A stretch of 15,998 nt of DNA, from NCBI GenBank assembly GCA_019413245.1, contig DXNX01000006.1, positions 1 through 15,998 of the forward strand, given 5' to 3'. Origin of the DNA: Oscillospiraceae bacterium. GTDB lineage: Bacteria; Bacillota; Clostridia; Oscillospirales; Ruminococcaceae. This document shows positions 14,311 to 15,998 of the stretch, piece after piece. Every line of letters begins with the position of its first letter. The stretch's first letter is position 1. The translations under genes were made by a program, and so were the position numbers. The notes under the pieces were generated by a model, which had not been told where the DNA came from, did no database searches, and saw only the letters and a program-made list of their open reading frames with translations.

Positions 14311-15102
14311 ATGAATCTCTTTCGTCCCTACCAGATGGGCGAACCCCAGCGCGACGAACGCGGGCGGCTGGTGGGCATCGACCGGTACCAGGATGTGCTG
14401 GGGCGCAACTGGAAGCGCTTCTTCCTCACCGGCCTGCTGACCGTTCTGGGGTGTCTGCCGCTGGCGGTGGGGGTGGGATACGCCATCCTCAGCAGCAGCG
14501 TGCTGGTGCTGCTGCCCGCCGGAATCCTGGGCGGCGCCATTGCGGGGCCGTTCCTGGCCTGCCTGTACGATTCCATCCTGCGCGCCCTGCGGGACGCCCC
14601 CGGTACCTGGAGCCAGAACTACAAGCGCAGCATGCGCCAGAACGCCCGGGCGGCCCTGCTGCCCGGTGCCGTCACCGGTCTGTTTCTGGCCGCAGCGGCC
14701 TTTGCGGGGATGATGCTCTTTTTCTGGAGCACCGTGCGCCCCACCGTGGTGATGGTTCTGGTCTACCTGTTCAGCTGCCTGGTGTTTCTGGTGGTGTCCA
14801 CCCTGTACTGGCCCCAGCTGGTGCTGTTCGACCAGCGCCCGATGGTGCGGCTGCGCAACGCCCTGCTTTTCACCGTCCAGAATTTCTGGGCCACCCTGGG
14901 TACCTCCCTGCTTCAGCTGGTCTGGTGGGGACTGATGGTCCTGTTTGCCCCCTGGACCCTGCTGCTGCTCCCATTTGTGGGCACCTGGTTCGATCTGTTT
15001 GTGGCGCTGTTCCTGCTGTATGACCGCCTGGACAAGGCGTTTTCCATTGAAGAAAGCATTGCACGGGCCTTCCCTGAGCAGGCCCGCCACGACGAAAAAT
15101 AA
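14311..15102 (+). CDS. YesL-like (DUF624) membrane protein
   Basis: A 263-residue integral membrane protein with about six hydrophobic segments: near residues 38-62 (FFLTGLLTVLGCLPLAVGV), 66-88, 119-140, 144-168 (VVMVLVYLFSCLVFLVV), 193-213 and 214-240. YesL/DUF624 proteins recur beside LplABC-type sugar transporters in Firmicutes; their role is unknown, with transporter assembly or envelope sensing suggested only by company. The NWKRFF and LYDSILRALRDAPGTW segments resemble the family. Ribosome site AAGGAGAG lies before ATG 14311. It sits between the regulator and the kinase, with 11 bases to the latter. Confidence 0.78.
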   Translation: MNLFRPYQMGEPQRDERGRLVGIDRYQDVLGRNWKRFFLTGLLTVLGCLPLAVGVGYAILSSSVLVLLPAGILGGAIAGPFLACLYDSILRALRDAPGTWSQNYKRSMRQNARAALLPGAVTGLFLAAAAFAGMMLFFWSTVRPTVVMVLVYLFSCLVFLVVSTLYWPQLVLFDQRPMVRLRNALLFTVQNFWATLGTSLLQLVWWGLMVLFAPWTLLLLPFVGTWFDLFVALFLLYDRLDKAFSIEESIARAFPEQARHDEK

Positions 15103-15113
15103 GGAGAATGGTT

Positions 15114-15998
15114 ATGAAAGATGTAGTTGCACTGGGCGAACTGCTCATCGATTTCGCCCCCGTTTCCACCGATGACGCCGGATATCCCACCCTGAAAGCC
15201 CAGCCGGGCGGGGCGCCGGGCAACTTTCTGGCCGCTTTGCAGAAGTACGGCTGCTCCACCGCCCTGCTGGGCAAGGTGGGCGACGATACCTTCGGCCACC
15301 TGCTGAAAGGCACCCTGGACAAGCTGGGCATCGACACCCGCGGCATCGTGGTAGACCCCGCCGTGTTCACCACCCTGGCCTTTGTGACCCTGGATTCCAC
15401 CGGCAACCGGTCCTTCAGCTTTGCCCGCAAGCCCGGCGCCGACACCTGCCTGCGCCCCGAGGAGGTGGACACCGCCCTGCTGGATGAAGGCAAGGTGCTC
15501 CACTTCGGCACCCTGAGCCTGACCGACGAGCCCGCCCGTTCGGCCACCCGGGCCGCCGTGGCCTACGCCAAGGAGCATGGGAAGCTCATCAGCTTTGACC
15601 CCAATCTGCGCAAGCCCCTGTGGCCCAGCGATGACGCGGCCAAGGAACAGATCGAATGGGGCCTGCACCAGGCCGACATTGTGAAGATCAGCGACGAGGA
15701 GATCGAATTCCTGTGGGGCCTGTCCCCGGAGGAAGGCGCCCAGAAGCTGCTGAAAGAGTACGGCGTCAAACTGGTATACGCCACCCTCGGCCCCAAGGGC
15801 TGCCACTTTGCCAACCGGCAGGGCTGCGGCGAGGTACCTTCCCCCACTGGGCTGCATGTCATCGATACCACCGGCGCCGGGGACATCTTCGGCGGCAGTG
15901 CCATGAGCCAGTTCCTGCGGCTGAACAAGGCCCCGGAGGACCTGACCGTGGAGGTGATGCCGCCGTGGGTCTGGGTGGACAGGCTGGCAGCGCAGCAG
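15114..15998 (+). CDS. PfkB-family fructokinase (3' end cut by window)
   Basis: Phosphorylates fructose released by the GH32 enzyme, feeding glycolysis as fructose-6-phosphate. The visible 295 residues carry the ribokinase-fold signatures: GELLIDFAP (8-16), the sugar-site GGAPGNFLAAL (32-42) with LLGKVGDDTFG (51-61), FDPNLRKPLW (161-170), KISDEE (191-196) and the ATP/catalytic motif DTTGAGDIFGG (251-261) with base Asp257. ATG 15114 is chosen because AAGGAG (15101-15106) is seven bases away; an ATG at 15108 is too close. The frame is open to the edge, but after residue 279 the expected helix (family members continue in a V-R-F-A-x-A-A-type pattern) is replaced by VMPPWVWVDRLAAQQ, which looks scrambled. 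That may be a frame change, sequencing error at a contig end, or real divergence. Confidence 0.88.
   Translation, partial: MKDVVALGELLIDFAPVSTDDAGYPTLKAQPGGAPGNFLAALQKYGCSTALLGKVGDDTFGHLLKGTLDKLGIDTRGIVVDPAVFTTLAFVTLDSTGNRSFSFARKPGADTCLRPEEVDTALLDEGKVLHFGTLSLTDEPARSATRAAVAYAKEHGKLISFDPNLRKPLWPSDDAAKEQIEWGLHQADIVKISDEEIEFLWGLSPEEGAQKLLKEYGVKLVYATLGPKGCHFANRQGCGEVPSPTGLHVIDTTGAGDIFGGSAMSQFLRLNKAPEDLTVEVMPPWVWVDRLAAQQ

Noticed and set aside
14913..15857. 314-codon minus-strand open frame
   Set aside because: Antisense shadow of the fructokinase and YesL-like genes.
1..15998. CRISPR array or rRNA gene
   Set aside because: No regularly spaced direct repeats or rRNA signature sequences are seen.

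Overview
The window joins the right-hand end of a prophage (about 1-6290) to a chromosomal sugar-use locus (7810-15998), with a tRNA-Ser gene and one AT-rich acyltransferase gene between them. Strong AGGAGG-type ribosome sites, the phage lysis gene types, an LplABC-type transporter without a local ATPase, a GC-rich codon pattern and a fructan-type GH32 locus suggest a gut Clostridia of the Oscillospiraceae/Ruminococcaceae type (Faecalibacterium, Gemmiger or Subdoligranulum-like). That placement is inference; no marker gene is present.

Prophage part. The left edge carries what looks like the RNA half of a diversity-generating retroelement (DGR): a template repeat (about 95-240) whose conceptual translation is loaded with Asn codons (13 Asn in 42 residues, 12 of them AAC), a structured spacer (241-513), and a DGR-type reverse transcriptase (514-1617) whose catalytic box reads YMDN instead of YxDD. 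The variable protein, its variable repeat and probably an avd gene would lie left of the window. After the RT come a protein with two carbohydrate-binding-like repeats, a 60-residue protein, two small membrane proteins, a three-part endolysin (tail-lysozyme + CHAP + SH3-like repeats) and a holin-like membrane protein, all on the plus strand and tightly packed, ending at a strong terminator (4884-4927). Beyond it stands an IS30-family DDE transposase (5076-6152) with no recognisable IS inverted repeats close by. It may be a simple insertion, or the mobilisation enzyme of the phage itself.

Junction. A near-ideal promoter (6348-6376) drives tRNA-Ser(CGA) (6411-6502), which has its own terminator (6508-6539). 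An AT-rich acyltransferase-3 membrane protein (6570-7550) follows, and a bidirectional terminator (7749-7795) separates it from the convergent sugar operon.

Sugar locus. A minus-strand operon (13001 down to 7810) encodes two LplB/LplC-type permeases, a large lipoprotein solute-binding protein and a cytoplasmic GH32 beta-fructosidase. Divergent from it run a LacI-family regulator, a YesL/DUF624 membrane protein and a PfkB-family fructokinase that is cut by the window edge. Together they describe uptake of sucrose or fructo-oligosaccharides, intracellular hydrolysis to fructose and phosphorylation. The intergenic region has two clear promoters, a CG-centred LacI-type operator just downstream of the transport promoter, several GTGAA half-sites, and a repeated TTTCATGAAA palindrome, one copy of which contains the regulator's start codon.
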